Below are positions 43,562 to 51,688 of a stretch of DNA of 64,000 nucleotides, piece after piece. The translations under genes and the position numbers were made by a program. The stretch lies in the NCBI RefSeq assembly GCF_019805165.1, contig NZ_RWIJ01000017.1, positions 1-64,000 of the forward strand. The letters are read 5' to 3'. Within the stretch, counting starts at the first letter, position 1, and the number at the start of each line of letters is the position of its first letter. Source of the DNA: Azospirillum sp. 412522 (GTDB lineage Bacteria > Pseudomonadota > Alphaproteobacteria > Azospirillales > Azospirillaceae). A model generated the notes under the pieces. That model did not search any database, had not been told where the DNA came from, and saw only the letters and a program-made list of their open reading frames with translations.

Positions 43562-45151
43562 ATGGCCGACGGCTGCGACAAGAGTGAAATGGCGGAAAAG
43601 GCCCGGCGGGAGCCTGCGGGGGATGCCGCTGGCGATGCGCCAGGGGATATCCTTGAATTCGCCGCCGAGGCGGAGGGGCCGGCCGACGGCAGGCGGCGCA
43701 ACCCGCCCTGGCTGATCCTGATCGTCGACGACGACCATGAGGTTCACGCCATCACCCGCGTCGTGCTGGGCGAGATGATGTTCGAGGAGCGGCCTGTCCG
43801 CTTCCTCTCCGCCTACACCGCGCGGCAGGCGCGGTCGCTTTTGATCGAGCATCCCGGCATCGCCGCGATCCTGCTGGACGTGGTGATGGAGACCGACGAT
43901 GCCGGGCTGAAGCTGGTCCGTCACATCCGCGAGGAAATGGGGAACCGGCAGATCCGCATCATCCTGCGCACCGGCCAGCCGGGACAGGCGCCGGAACGGG
44001 AGGTGATCGCCGCCTACGACATTAACGACTACAAGGCCAAGAGCGAGCTGACGGCGCAGAAGCTCTATACCGCGGCCGTCGCGGCACTGCGCTCCTACCA
44101 GCACATCGCCACCATCGAGCGCGGCCGGCAGGGGCTGGAGCGGGTGATGGAGGCGGCCGACCATCTGGCCGGGCTGCGGTCGCGCCCGCAGTTCCTGGCC
44201 GGGCTGGTCGGGCGGGCGGCGGCGCTGCCGGCCGATGCCCACTCCGCCCTGCTGTGCGGCGCCGGGGAGGGCGGCCGGCTGGCGGTCCTGGCGGAGGCCG
44301 GGCTGCCGGCCGAGCTTTCGGCGGAGGTCGCAGCCGACATCCTGGCGGCGCTGGCCGACGGCAAGCCGCGCTGGGCTGCGTGCCATGGCGTGACGGTTCT
44401 GCACGGCCGCGATGCCGACCCGCTGGCGCTCTGCCTGCTGGGCGGGCCCTTCGCCGAAGGCGACCGGCCGCTGGTGGACCTGCTCTGCGCCAAGGCGGCG
44501 GTCGGGCTGGACAATCTGCGTCTCTATGAGCGGCTGAACCAGGCGCAGATCGCCACCGTCCATGCGCTGGGCAAGCTGGCCGAATACAAGGACGAGGTCA
44601 CCGGCGACCATGTGAAGCGGCTGGGCCGCTGGGCCACCGCGATCGCCCGCGAACTCCGCGCCTGCAACGCTTTTCCCGGCGAACTGGACGACTGGTTCTG
44701 TGACACCATCGGGCTGGCCAGCGTCCTGCACGATGTCGGCAAGGTCGGCATCCCCGACGCCATTCTGCGCAAGCCGGGCCGGCTGGACGACGCGGAGATG
44801 GCGGTCATGCGCGACCATGCCTCCATCGGTGGCAGCATCCTGCGCGACGCCTGCGGCGGCGACCGCCGCGGCTACCTGTCGATGGGGGCCGAGATCGCCG
44901 AGAGCCATCACGAGAAGTTCGACGGCAGCGGCTATCCGCAACGGCTGGCGGGCGACGCCATCCCGCTGGCCGGCCGCATCGTTGCTGTTGCCGACGTGTT
45001 CGATGCGCTGCTGCACCGCCGCCCTTACAAGAAGGCGTGGGACATCGCCGAGGTTCTGGACCTGTTGCGCGCCGAGTCGGGCAGCCATTTCGACCCGCGG
45101 GTGGTCGACGCCTTCCTGGCGGTGCTGGAGCGCGACGGGGCGGGGATTTAG
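43562..45151 (+). CDS. Response regulator with DUF3369 and HD-GYP domain
   Basis: A 529-residue protein. The receiver domain (about 45-165) has the acidic pair IVDDDHEVH, the acceptor Asp in ILLDVVMETDD and RIILRTGQPGQAPEREVI typical of the DUF3369 class. A DUF3369 GAF-like region follows (about 180-330), then HD-GYP (about 340-520) with LHDVGKVGIP and HHEKFDGSGYPQRLAG. HD-GYP proteins hydrolyse cyclic di-GMP, and the metal-binding residues look intact. Start is uncertain: ATG 43562 follows GGGGGCGG; ATG 43502 and a TTG at 43484 are in frame. The AT-rich upstream tract 43450-43485 likely holds the promoter. Confidence 0.88.
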   Translation: MADGCDKSEMAEKARREPAGDAAGDAPGDILEFAAEAEGPADGRRRNPPWLILIVDDDHEVHAITRVVLGEMMFEERPVRFLSAYTARQARSLLIEHPGIAAILLDVVMETDDAGLKLVRHIREEMGNRQIRIILRTGQPGQAPEREVIAAYDINDYKAKSELTAQKLYTAAVAALRSYQHIATIERGRQGLERVMEAADHLAGLRSRPQFLAGLVGRAAALPADAHSALLCGAGEGGRLAVLAEAGLPAELSAEVAADILAALADGKPRWAACHGVTVLHGRDADPLALCLLGGPFAEGDRPLVDLLCAKAAVGLDNLRLYERLNQAQIATVHALGKLAEYKDEVTGDHVKRLGRWATAIARELRACNAFPGELDDWFCDTIGLASVLHDVGKVGIPDAILRKPGRLDDAEMAVMRDHASIGGSILRDACGGDRRGYLSMGAEIAESHHEKFDGSGYPQRLAGDAIPLAGRIVAVADVFDALLHRRPYKKAWDIAEVLDLLRAESGSHFDPRVVDAFLAVLERDGAGI

Positions 45152-45185
45152 GACTGCCGCCGCCCTGTCCCGTCCGGTGCGGACC

Positions 45186-45983
45186 TCAGATGCCCAGCAC
45201 GTCGCGCATGCTGTAGAGGCCGGGAGTCTTGTCCTGCGCCCACAGGGCGGCACGGACGGCGCCCCTGGCGTAGATCTGGCGGCCGGACGCCTTGTGGGTC
45301 AGCTCGATCCGCTCGCCCTCGCTGGCGAACATCACGGTGTGGTCGCCGATGACGTCGCCGCCGCGCAGCGTGGCGAAGCCGATCTCGCCGCGCGGGCGGG
45401 CGCCGGTGTGGCCGTCGCGCACCTTCTGCCAGACATCCTCCAGCGTCACCCCGCGCCCGGCCGCCGCGGCGCGGCCGAGGCCGAGCGCGGTGCCCGACGG
45501 CGCGTCGACCTTGCGGCGGTGGTGCATCTCCAGGATGTCGATGTCGAAGGCGTCGTCCAGCGCGTGGGCGACCTGTTCCACCAGCGCCAGCAGCAGGTTG
45601 ACGCCCAGCGACATGTTGGGCGACTGGACGATGGCGGTGTGGGTGGCCGCGGTGGCGATGGCCGCCTGCTGCGACGGGTTGAGGCCGGTGGTGCCGACGA
45701 CCAGCACGGTCTCCGACTGGGCGGCCAGCGCCGCGTGACGTTCCGTCGATTCGGGGCTGGTGAAGTCGATCACCGCGTCGGCCTCGGCGAACAGGGCGAC
45801 CGGGTCGTCGATGGCGGTCACGCCCAGCGGGTCGAGGCCGGCCAGTACGCCCAGGTCCTTGCCCAGCGCCGGGCCACCGATCCGTTCGGTCCCGCCGGCC
45901 AGTGTGCAGCCCGCGGTCGCCGCGATCTCGCGCACCAGCATCTGCCCCATGCGCCCCGCGCACCCGACGACACCGATCTTCAT
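45186..45983 (-). CDS. dapB: 4-hydroxy-tetrahydrodipicolinate reductase
   Basis: A 265-residue enzyme. NAD(P) site MKIGVVGCAGRMGQMLVREI, ligand loop VVGTTGLNPSQQ, SPNMSLGVNLLL, catalytic EMHHRRKVDAPSGTALGLG and C-terminal MFASEGERIELTHKASGRQIYARGA, recognisable by EGERIELTHKA. It reduces the DapA product in lysine and diaminopimelate synthesis. ATG 45983 gives the canonical start with AGAGG nine bases upstream; an ATG three codons earlier is possible. Converges on the HD-GYP gene. A dapC-like gene lies 6 kb away. Confidence 0.95.
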   Translation of the reverse strand: MKIGVVGCAGRMGQMLVREIAATAGCTLAGGTERIGGPALGKDLGVLAGLDPLGVTAIDDPVALFAEADAVIDFTSPESTERHAALAAQSETVLVVGTTGLNPSQQAAIATAATHTAIVQSPNMSLGVNLLLALVEQVAHALDDAFDIDILEMHHRRKVDAPSGTALGLGRAAAAGRGVTLEDVWQKVRDGHTGARPRGEIGFATLRGGDVIGDHTVMFASEGERIELTHKASGRQIYARGAVRAALWAQDKTPGLYSMRDVLGI

Positions 45984-46060
45984 GACGCCCATCCTCTGTT
46001 CAGCTCTTCCGGCCGGACTTTTCCGCCCTCCCAGCGGTTTAGCACAGGCCCGGCCAGGGC

Positions 46061-47032
46061 TTAAGCGCCAAGGCAGCCGCGCAGCGACGCGGCGAGGTTG
46101 CGCATCAGGGTGGGGTAGAGCGCCTCGCCCTCCGGCAGGTCGGCGCCTTCGGGGTCGAGCACGCCGGTCTTCGCCTTGGTGCCCTCGACCACCGTGCGGA
46201 CCAGTGTCGGTTCGAACTGGGGCTCGGCGAAGACGCAGGCGGCGTTCAGCCCGGCGATCTTGGCGCGGATGGCGGACAGGCGCTTGGCGGACGGGCGGCG
46301 GTCCGGGCTGACGGTGATGGAACCGACCGCCGACAGGTCGTAGCGCGCCTCGAAATACTGGTAGGCGTCGTGGAAGACGACGAAGGGCTTGTCCTTCACC
46401 GGCGACAGCGTGGACTTCAGTTCCGCGTCCAGCGCGTCGAGCGCCTGGAGCGTGCGGTCGGCGTTGGTGCGGTAGGCCTCGGCATCGGCCGGGTCCTTCG
46501 CGGCCAGCGCCTCCGCCGCCGCGGTGACGATGGCGCGGGCGTTGGCGGTGTCCAGCCAGATATGGCTGTTCAGCTCGTCATGATCGTCGTCATGCTCCGC
46601 GGCGTGGTCCTTGTGGTCATGATCCTTGTGACCGTGCCCTTCGTGACCATGGTCGTGCGGCTCCCACGCGCCGCCTTCGCGGGTTTGCAGCAGGGTCATG
46701 CCCTTCTGATCCATCAGCGTCAGCCGCGTCGCCTTCGGCGCGTTGGCCTGCAACGGTTTTTCCAGGAAGCCTTCCAGGTCCGGGCCGACCCAGACCACCA
46801 GATCGGCAGCCGACAGCGCCTTCGCATCCGACGGCTTCAGCGTGTAGCTGTGCGGCGAGGCGCCGCCACGGACCAGCAGGGTCGGTGTGCCCACCCCGTG
46901 CATGACGGACGCGACCAGGGAGTGGATCGGCTTGATCGACACTACCACCTTCGGCGCCTCGGCCCAGGCCGGCAGGGCGGCGGTTGCGACGAAGGCGGCG
47001 GTCGCAATGGCGGACAGCGCGGTGAGGCGCAT
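46061..47032 (-). CDS. znuA: Zinc ABC transporter, periplasmic zinc-binding protein
   Basis: A 323-residue cluster-9 binding protein. Signal peptide ends near LPAWA-EAP. Zinc ligands expected for ZnuA are visible: His in GGASPHSYTLKPSDA, His in SHIWLDTAN, His in VVFHDAYQYFEARY. Between them is the His/Asp-rich loop (EPHDHGHEGHGHKDHDHKD and following, about residues 120-152) characteristic of high-affinity zinc capture. FAEPQFEP leads to the last ligand. It delivers zinc to ZnuB. It is divergent from znuC by 89 bp across a Zur-type palindrome. Confidence 0.95.
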   Translation of the reverse strand: MRLTALSAIATAAFVATAALPAWAEAPKVVVSIKPIHSLVASVMHGVGTPTLLVRGGASPHSYTLKPSDAKALSAADLVVWVGPDLEGFLEKPLQANAPKATRLTLMDQKGMTLLQTREGGAWEPHDHGHEGHGHKDHDHKDHAAEHDDDHDELNSHIWLDTANARAIVTAAAEALAAKDPADAEAYRTNADRTLQALDALDAELKSTLSPVKDKPFVVFHDAYQYFEARYDLSAVGSITVSPDRRPSAKRLSAIRAKIAGLNAACVFAEPQFEPTLVRTVVEGTKAKTGVLDPEGADLPEGEALYPTLMRNLAASLRGCLGA

Positions 47033-47103
47033 GGGAGGGATCCTCTCGACTTGCTGGACAGGCTTCCGGTTTCAGCGCATAGGGAAGCCACAGTCACTTT
47101 GGT

Positions 47104-47121
47104 GTCACGTTATAACGTAAC
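47104..47121. promoter_or_regulatory. Zur-type palindrome overlapping the znuC -10
   Basis: ACGTTATAACGT (47107-47118) is a perfect 12-bp palindrome, extended to 18 bp (47104-47121) with a single mismatched pair. It resembles the GTTAT-N3-ATAAC style of Zur boxes. It includes TATAAC (47111-47116), a good -10 hexamer for znuC, and lies between znuA and znuC so one repressor could shut both. Confidence 0.7.
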
Positions 47122-47922
47122 ATGTCAACACCCCACCCAAGCCGGGATCCCTCCGCGCTCTTCTCCGGCCCGCTCGCCTGGACCGAGGATCTGACCGTCC
47201 GTTTCGGTAGCCGCGCGGTGCTGGACCGCGTCAACGTCGCCGTCCAGCCGGGGGAGGTGGTGACGCTGATCGGTCCGAACGGCGCCGGCAAGACGACGCT
47301 GGTGCGTGCCGTGCTGGGGCTGGTGGCGCCCGACGGCGGGCGGGTGCTGCGGCGCCCGAACCTGCGCATCGGCTACATGCCGCAACGGCTGTCGGTGGAC
47401 CAGACCCTGCCGCTGACCGTGCGCCGGTTCCTGGCGCTGTGGCGGCCGGTGACCGCCGACCGGGTGGCGGCGGCGCTGGAGGAGGCCGGGGTGACGCGGC
47501 TGGCCGACTCGGCGGTGCAGACGATCTCCGGCGGTGAGATGCAACGGGTGCTGCTGGCCCGCGCCCTGCTGGGCGAACCGGACCTGCTGGTGCTGGACGA
47601 ACCCGACCAGGCGGTGGACGTGCATGGGCAGGCGGAGCTGTTCAACCGCATCGCCCAGGTCCGGCAGCGGCGCGGCTGCGGCGTGCTGCTGGTCAGCCAC
47701 GACCTGCATACGGTGATGGCGCGCACCGACCGGGTGGTGTGCCTGAACGCCCATGTCTGCTGTTCCGGCCGGCCGGAGGATGTCAGCCGCCACCCGGAAT
47801 ACCACGCCCTGTTCGGCGGCCACGCCCGCGACCTCGCCGTCTATGTCCATCACCACGACCATGCCCATGCCGAGGACGGCAAGGTGGTGCACGACCATGA
47901 CGGGGACTGCTGCCATGGATGA
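47122..47922 (+). CDS. znuC: Zinc ABC transporter ATPase
   Basis: A 266-residue ATPase. Walker A GPNGAGKTTLVRAVLGLV, Q-loop IGYMPQRLSVD, signature ISGGEMQRVLLARALL, Walker B LLVLDEPDQAVD and switch His in VSHDLHTV. The C-terminus is His/Asp-rich (HHHDHAHAEDGKVVHDHDGD), a feature of many ZnuC proteins. It powers zinc import. The only ATG that fits, 47122, follows the Zur palindrome at once with no Shine-Dalgarno; a -10 at 47111-47116 would start the transcript at or next to the ATG, so translation may be leaderless. Confidence 0.94.
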   Translation: MSTPHPSRDPSALFSGPLAWTEDLTVRFGSRAVLDRVNVAVQPGEVVTLIGPNGAGKTTLVRAVLGLVAPDGGRVLRRPNLRIGYMPQRLSVDQTLPLTVRRFLALWRPVTADRVAAALEEAGVTRLADSAVQTISGGEMQRVLLARALLGEPDLLVLDEPDQAVDVHGQAELFNRIAQVRQRRGCGVLLVSHDLHTVMARTDRVVCLNAHVCCSGRPEDVSRHPEYHALFGGHARDLAVYVHHHDHAHAEDGKVVHDHDGDCCHG

Positions 47923-48700
47923 GTTCGTGATCCGCGCCCTGCTGGCCGGCGGCGGCATCGCCCTGCTGGCTGGGCCGCTGGGCTCCTTCGTGGTGTGGCG
48001 GCGGATGGCCTATTTCGGCGACACGCTGTCCCATTCGGCCCTGCTGGGGGTGACGCTGGGCTTCCTGCTGGGCGTCAACCCGATGGTGGGCGTGATGGTG
48101 GTCTGCGTGTCGCTGGCGCTGGCGCTGGTGGCCTTGCAGCGGCGCCGGCATCTCGCGGCCGACACGCTGCTGGGCATCCTGTCGCACGGCTCGCTGTCGC
48201 TGGGGCTGGTGGCGCTGGCCTTCCTGGAGACGCTGCGCGTCGACCTGATGGCCTATCTGTTCGGCGACATCCTGTCGGTGACCGACGGTGACCTGATGGC
48301 GATCTATGGCGGCGGCGCTGTCGCGCTGACGGGATTGGCGCTGCTGTGGCGCCGGCTGCTGGCGGTGACGGTGGACGAGGATCTGGCGCGGGTGGAGGGC
48401 ATGCCGGTCGACGCCCTGCGGCTGGCCTTCATGCTGCTGATCGCTCTGGTGATCGCCATCGCCATGAAGATCGTCGGCATCCTGCTGATCACGTCGCTGC
48501 TGATCATCCCGGCGGCATCCGCCCGCCGCTTCGCCCGGACGCCGGAAGGGATGGCGGCGCTGGCGTCGGTCCTGGGCATCCTGGCGGTGGTCGCCGGGCT
48601 GCTGGCGTCGCTGAACTGGGATTTGCCGGGGGGGCCGAGCGTGGTGGTGGCCGCCGCCGCCCTGTTCCTGCTGGGATCGCTGGTGCCGCTGCGGCGCTGA
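47915..48700 (+). CDS. znuB: Zinc ABC transporter permease
   Basis: A 261-residue ABC-3 family permease with about eight membrane segments. It has the start DEFVIRALLAGGGIALLAGPLGSFVVWRRMAYFGDTLSHSALLGV; the RRMAYFGDTLSHSALLG block is diagnostic. Later, LFGDILSV and MKIVGILLITSLLIIPAASARR follow the family pattern. The start overlaps znuC by 8 bp, so the two are translationally coupled. It forms the membrane pore for zinc. Confidence 0.94.
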   Translation: MDEFVIRALLAGGGIALLAGPLGSFVVWRRMAYFGDTLSHSALLGVTLGFLLGVNPMVGVMVVCVSLALALVALQRRRHLAADTLLGILSHGSLSLGLVALAFLETLRVDLMAYLFGDILSVTDGDLMAIYGGGAVALTGLALLWRRLLAVTVDEDLARVEGMPVDALRLAFMLLIALVIAIAMKIVGILLITSLLIIPAASARRFARTPEGMAALASVLGILAVVAGLLASLNWDLPGGPSVVVAAAALFLLGSLVPLRR

Positions 48701-48807
48701 GGGAAAGCACGGCGCCGACATCGGCGCCTGCAACCAGAAAAAGAATGCGATTTCGGGAGTTTCCCGTTTGCGGACCTCTCCGCCTGCCCCATAGTCCGTC
48801 GGCGGAC

Positions 48808-48832
48808 GCAGTGGCGGACTGGCCGCCACTGC
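48808..48832. other. Perfect 10-bp stem hairpin before the small peptide gene
   Basis: GCAGTGGCGG (48808-48817) and CCGCCACTGC (48823-48832) form a perfect stem with a 5-base loop ACTGG. It ends 11 bp before the Shine-Dalgarno of the 24-codon gene. It may end the znuCB transcript or shape the leader of the small gene. Confidence 0.6.
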
Positions 48833-48857
48833 CGCCGTACCAAGGGAGGGTTGGAGG

Positions 48858-48932
48858 ATGGAGAAGATCCTCACTCTCCTGATCCTGGTGCTGGAGATCG
48901 TCAAGCGGCTGCTTGACCTTCTGACGCACTAA
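48858..48932 (+). CDS. 24-residue hydrophobic/amphipathic peptide (possible small membrane protein or type I toxin)
   Basis: ATG at 48858 and TAA at 48930-48932 enclose 24 codons. The product begins MEKILTLLILVLEIVKRLL and ends in LTH: Leu/Ile/Val make up over half of it, with charged residues spaced as in an amphipathic or membrane-inserting helix. AGGGAGGG (48843-48850) is a strong ribosome site seven bases upstream. A hairpin precedes it and another follows at once. I recognise no named family; the size and make-up resemble type I toxins or small membrane peptides, which is inference. It lies alone in the 329-bp gap between znuB and the convergent ftsK. Confidence 0.55.
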   Translation: MEKILTLLILVLEIVKRLLDLLTH

Positions 48933-48946
48933 GATCGGGCGGGCGG

Positions 48947-48969
48947 GCCGGGGAATTACGGTCCCCGGC
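48947..48969 (+). terminator. Hairpin after the small peptide gene
   Basis: GCCGGGGA (48947-48954) and TCCCCGGC (48962-48969) form a perfect 8-bp stem with a 7-base loop, 14 bp after the peptide stop codon. No clear T-run. It would also lie downstream of the convergent ftsK message, 61 bp beyond its stop. Confidence 0.55.
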
Positions 48970-49029
48970 TCGCCTACCCCCGATATTGGTGTTGCACCCG
49001 CCCGCTGTCAACGGGCAGCCGGAAAACAC

Positions 49030-51621
49030 TTATTCGTCGATATTGCGCGCCAGCACTTCGCGCTTGCCGGAGTGGTTGGGCTTGCTGACCACCCCTTCGG
49101 TTTCCATCCGCTCGATCAGGCGGGCGGCGGAGTTGTAGCCGATGCGCAGCTGACGCTGGATGAAGCTGGTCGATGCCTTGCGCTCGCGGCAGACCACCGC
49201 CACCGCCTTGTCGTAGAGGTCGTCGCCCGACCCGCCGGTGCCCGGCAGCGCGCCGTCGTCGAAGGACTCCTCGCCCTCCTCGTCCTCCAGGATGGCGTCG
49301 ACATAGTTCGGCTCGCCCTGCGCCTTGAGGAATTTGACGATCTGTTCGACCTCGTGGTCGGAGACGAAGGGGCCGTGGACGCGGGTGATGCGGCCGCCGC
49401 CGGCCATGTAGAGCATGTCACCCTGGCCGAGAAGCTGTTCCGCACCCTGCTCGCCCAGGATGGTGCGGCTGTCGATCTTGCTGGTGACCTGGAAGCTGAT
49501 GCGGGTCGGGAAGTTGGCCTTGATGGTCCCGGTGATGACGTCCACCGAGGGGCGCTGCGTCGCCATGATCAGGTGGATGCCGGCGGCGCGCGCCATCTGG
49601 GCGAGGCGCTGGATCGCCGCTTCGATGTCCTTGCCGGCCACCAGCATCAGGTCGGCCATCTCGTCGACGATCACGACGATGTAGGGCAGTTCGGTGAGGT
49701 CGAGCGGCTGCTCCTCGAACAGCGGCTTGCCGGTGTCGGGGTCGAAGCCGGTCTGGATGCGGCGGGTCAGCGACTCGCCGCCCTCGCGCGCCTCGCGCAG
49801 GCGGGCGTTGTAGCCCTCGATGTTGCGCACGCCCAGCTTGGACATGTTGCGGTAGCGGTCCTCCATTTCCCGCACCGTCCATTTCAGGGCCACCACCGCC
49901 TTCTTGGGGTCGGTGACGACGGGGGTCAGCAGGTGGGGGATGCCCTCATAGACCGACAGTTCCAGCATCTTGGGATCGATCATGATGAAGCGGCAGCGCT
50001 CCGGCGACAGCCGGTAGAGCAGCGACAGGATCATGGTGTTGATCGCCACCGACTTGCCCGACCCGGTGGTGCCGGCGACCAGCAGGTGGGGGAAGCGGGC
50101 GAGGTCGGCGACCACCGGCTGGCCGCCGATGTCCTTGCCGAGCGCCAGCGCCAGCTTGCCGCCATGCTTGTCGAAGCCTTCCGCCGCCATCAGCTCGCGC
50201 AGCAGCACGGTCTCGCGCTTGGCGTTCGGCAGCTCGACGCCGATGACGTTGCGGCCGGGAACCACCGCGACGCGGACTGACACCGCGCTCATCGAGCGGG
50301 CGATGTCGTCGGCGAGGCCGATGACGCGGGAGGATTTGGTGCCGGGGGCCGGTTCCAGCTCGTACAGGGTGACGACCGGGCCGGGATGGACCTTCTGGAT
50401 CTCGCCCCGCACGCCGAAATCGCCCAGTACGCCCTCCAACTGGCCGGCGTTGCGCTGAAGCGCCGCCTCGTCCAGCTGTTCGCCGCGAATGCCGGTGGGC
50501 GGCACCTGCAGCAGGTCGAGCGGCGGCAGCTCGTAGCCTTGCGGACCCTCCTCCTCGCCCAGCGGCAGGCGGGTCTGGCGCGGATCGGTCTTCGCGGCCT
50601 CGCGCTCCGATGCGGCGGATTTCGGCGGGGTGACGATGGGTACAGGGCGGATCGGCTTTTCGCCGCCGGCCGGGGCTGCCGGGGCCGCCGACAGCGCAAC
50701 CGCGCCGGCATCCAGGCCGGCCGGGGGCAGCGGGGTCACCTGAACGGCCTCGTCGAAGCGCGGGCGATTGCGTTTCGGCGCATCGTCGCCGCGCAGCGAA
50801 TCGTCCACCGCGACCGAGGCGGCCTGCGCGGCGTTGCGGCCGTGGCGGCGCAGGGCGTCGACACCGCTGCGGGAGCCGTGGCGGATCATGCGCAGGCCGT
50901 TCACCATGCCGCGGCCGAGCGAGCGGAAGCTGGCGATCCATTCGCCGATGGTCAGCCCGGCGGCCAGGAACAGCACCAGCCCGCCGCCGACCGCGGCGGC
51001 GGTCGCCACCATCGGCTCGGCCCCGAACAGGTTGCCGACCCCGCGCAGCAGCACCTGGCCGATGCTGCCGCCCGGAAGCGGGGCGAGCGGATCGGTGGAG
51101 GTGTCGGTCAGGCCGGCCAGCGCCATCGACACCAGGAACACGCCCCACAAGGCCAGGACTGTGCGGAACAGCGGGTTGCCCAACCGGCGCTGCGCGCCGA
51201 GGCGCCAGCCCCAGAACATCGGCACCAGCGCGATGACGAAGGCGGCCCAGCCCAGCGACTGGATCAGCAGGTCGGCGATATAGGCGCCGGGGGTGCCGAA
51301 CAGGTTGCGCGCGCTTCCCGCGGTGGCGGGGATCGAGTTCAGCGAGGCGTCTTGCGGGTCGTAGCTGCCGAGCAGAACCATCAGCAGCAGGCCGAACAGG
51401 CCCAGCACGAAGCCCATCGCCTCGCGCGCGCGGGCGACGACGAAGGCGCGCATGGCCGGCGAGAAGAAGGGCGGCTTTTCCTGCCGGCCACGGCCGGGGC
51501 GGATGCGGTCCTTTCCCGGTTCCTTCCCCCCATCGCGGGGCGCCCCCTTGCGCGGGCTGGAGGCGGGCCGTCCCAGGGTGGGCCGGGGGCGCGCGGAGGA
51601 GGGGCCGGCGGGTCGGGCCAT
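49030..51621 (-). CDS. ftsK: DNA translocase FtsK
   Basis: An 863-residue protein. A basic Pro-rich N-terminus (about 1-55) precedes four membrane segments (first in MGFVLGLFGLLLMVLLGSYD, last in GGGLVLFLAAGLTIGEW). A linker rich in Pro/Ala (about 250-370) is short compared with E. coli. The motor domain has the FtsK-orienting segment FGVRGEIQKVHPGPVVTLYELEPAPG, Walker A VAGTTGSGKSVAIN and Walker B IVVIVDEMADLM. The C-terminal gamma winged helix (STSFIQRQLRIGYNSAARLIERME) reads KOPS-type sites. It pumps chromosome ends across the septum and activates XerCD. ATG 51621 fits the family; upstream codons overlap the next gene. Confidence 0.96.
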   Translation of the reverse strand: MARPAGPSSARPRPTLGRPASSPRKGAPRDGGKEPGKDRIRPGRGRQEKPPFFSPAMRAFVVARAREAMGFVLGLFGLLLMVLLGSYDPQDASLNSIPATAGSARNLFGTPGAYIADLLIQSLGWAAFVIALVPMFWGWRLGAQRRLGNPLFRTVLALWGVFLVSMALAGLTDTSTDPLAPLPGGSIGQVLLRGVGNLFGAEPMVATAAAVGGGLVLFLAAGLTIGEWIASFRSLGRGMVNGLRMIRHGSRSGVDALRRHGRNAAQAASVAVDDSLRGDDAPKRNRPRFDEAVQVTPLPPAGLDAGAVALSAAPAAPAGGEKPIRPVPIVTPPKSAASEREAAKTDPRQTRLPLGEEEGPQGYELPPLDLLQVPPTGIRGEQLDEAALQRNAGQLEGVLGDFGVRGEIQKVHPGPVVTLYELEPAPGTKSSRVIGLADDIARSMSAVSVRVAVVPGRNVIGVELPNAKRETVLLRELMAAEGFDKHGGKLALALGKDIGGQPVVADLARFPHLLVAGTTGSGKSVAINTMILSLLYRLSPERCRFIMIDPKMLELSVYEGIPHLLTPVVTDPKKAVVALKWTVREMEDRYRNMSKLGVRNIEGYNARLREAREGGESLTRRIQTGFDPDTGKPLFEEQPLDLTELPYIVVIVDEMADLMLVAGKDIEAAIQRLAQMARAAGIHLIMATQRPSVDVITGTIKANFPTRISFQVTSKIDSRTILGEQGAEQLLGQGDMLYMAGGGRITRVHGPFVSDHEVEQIVKFLKAQGEPNYVDAILEDEEGEESFDDGALPGTGGSGDDLYDKAVAVVCRERKASTSFIQRQLRIGYNSAARLIERMETEGVVSKPNHSGKREVLARNIDE

Positions 51622-51688
51622 GGGACGGGAACCTCGTGCTGCAAAAACCGAAGGGACTGCCGGAAAGACGGGGACTGGCCGGAACCGG

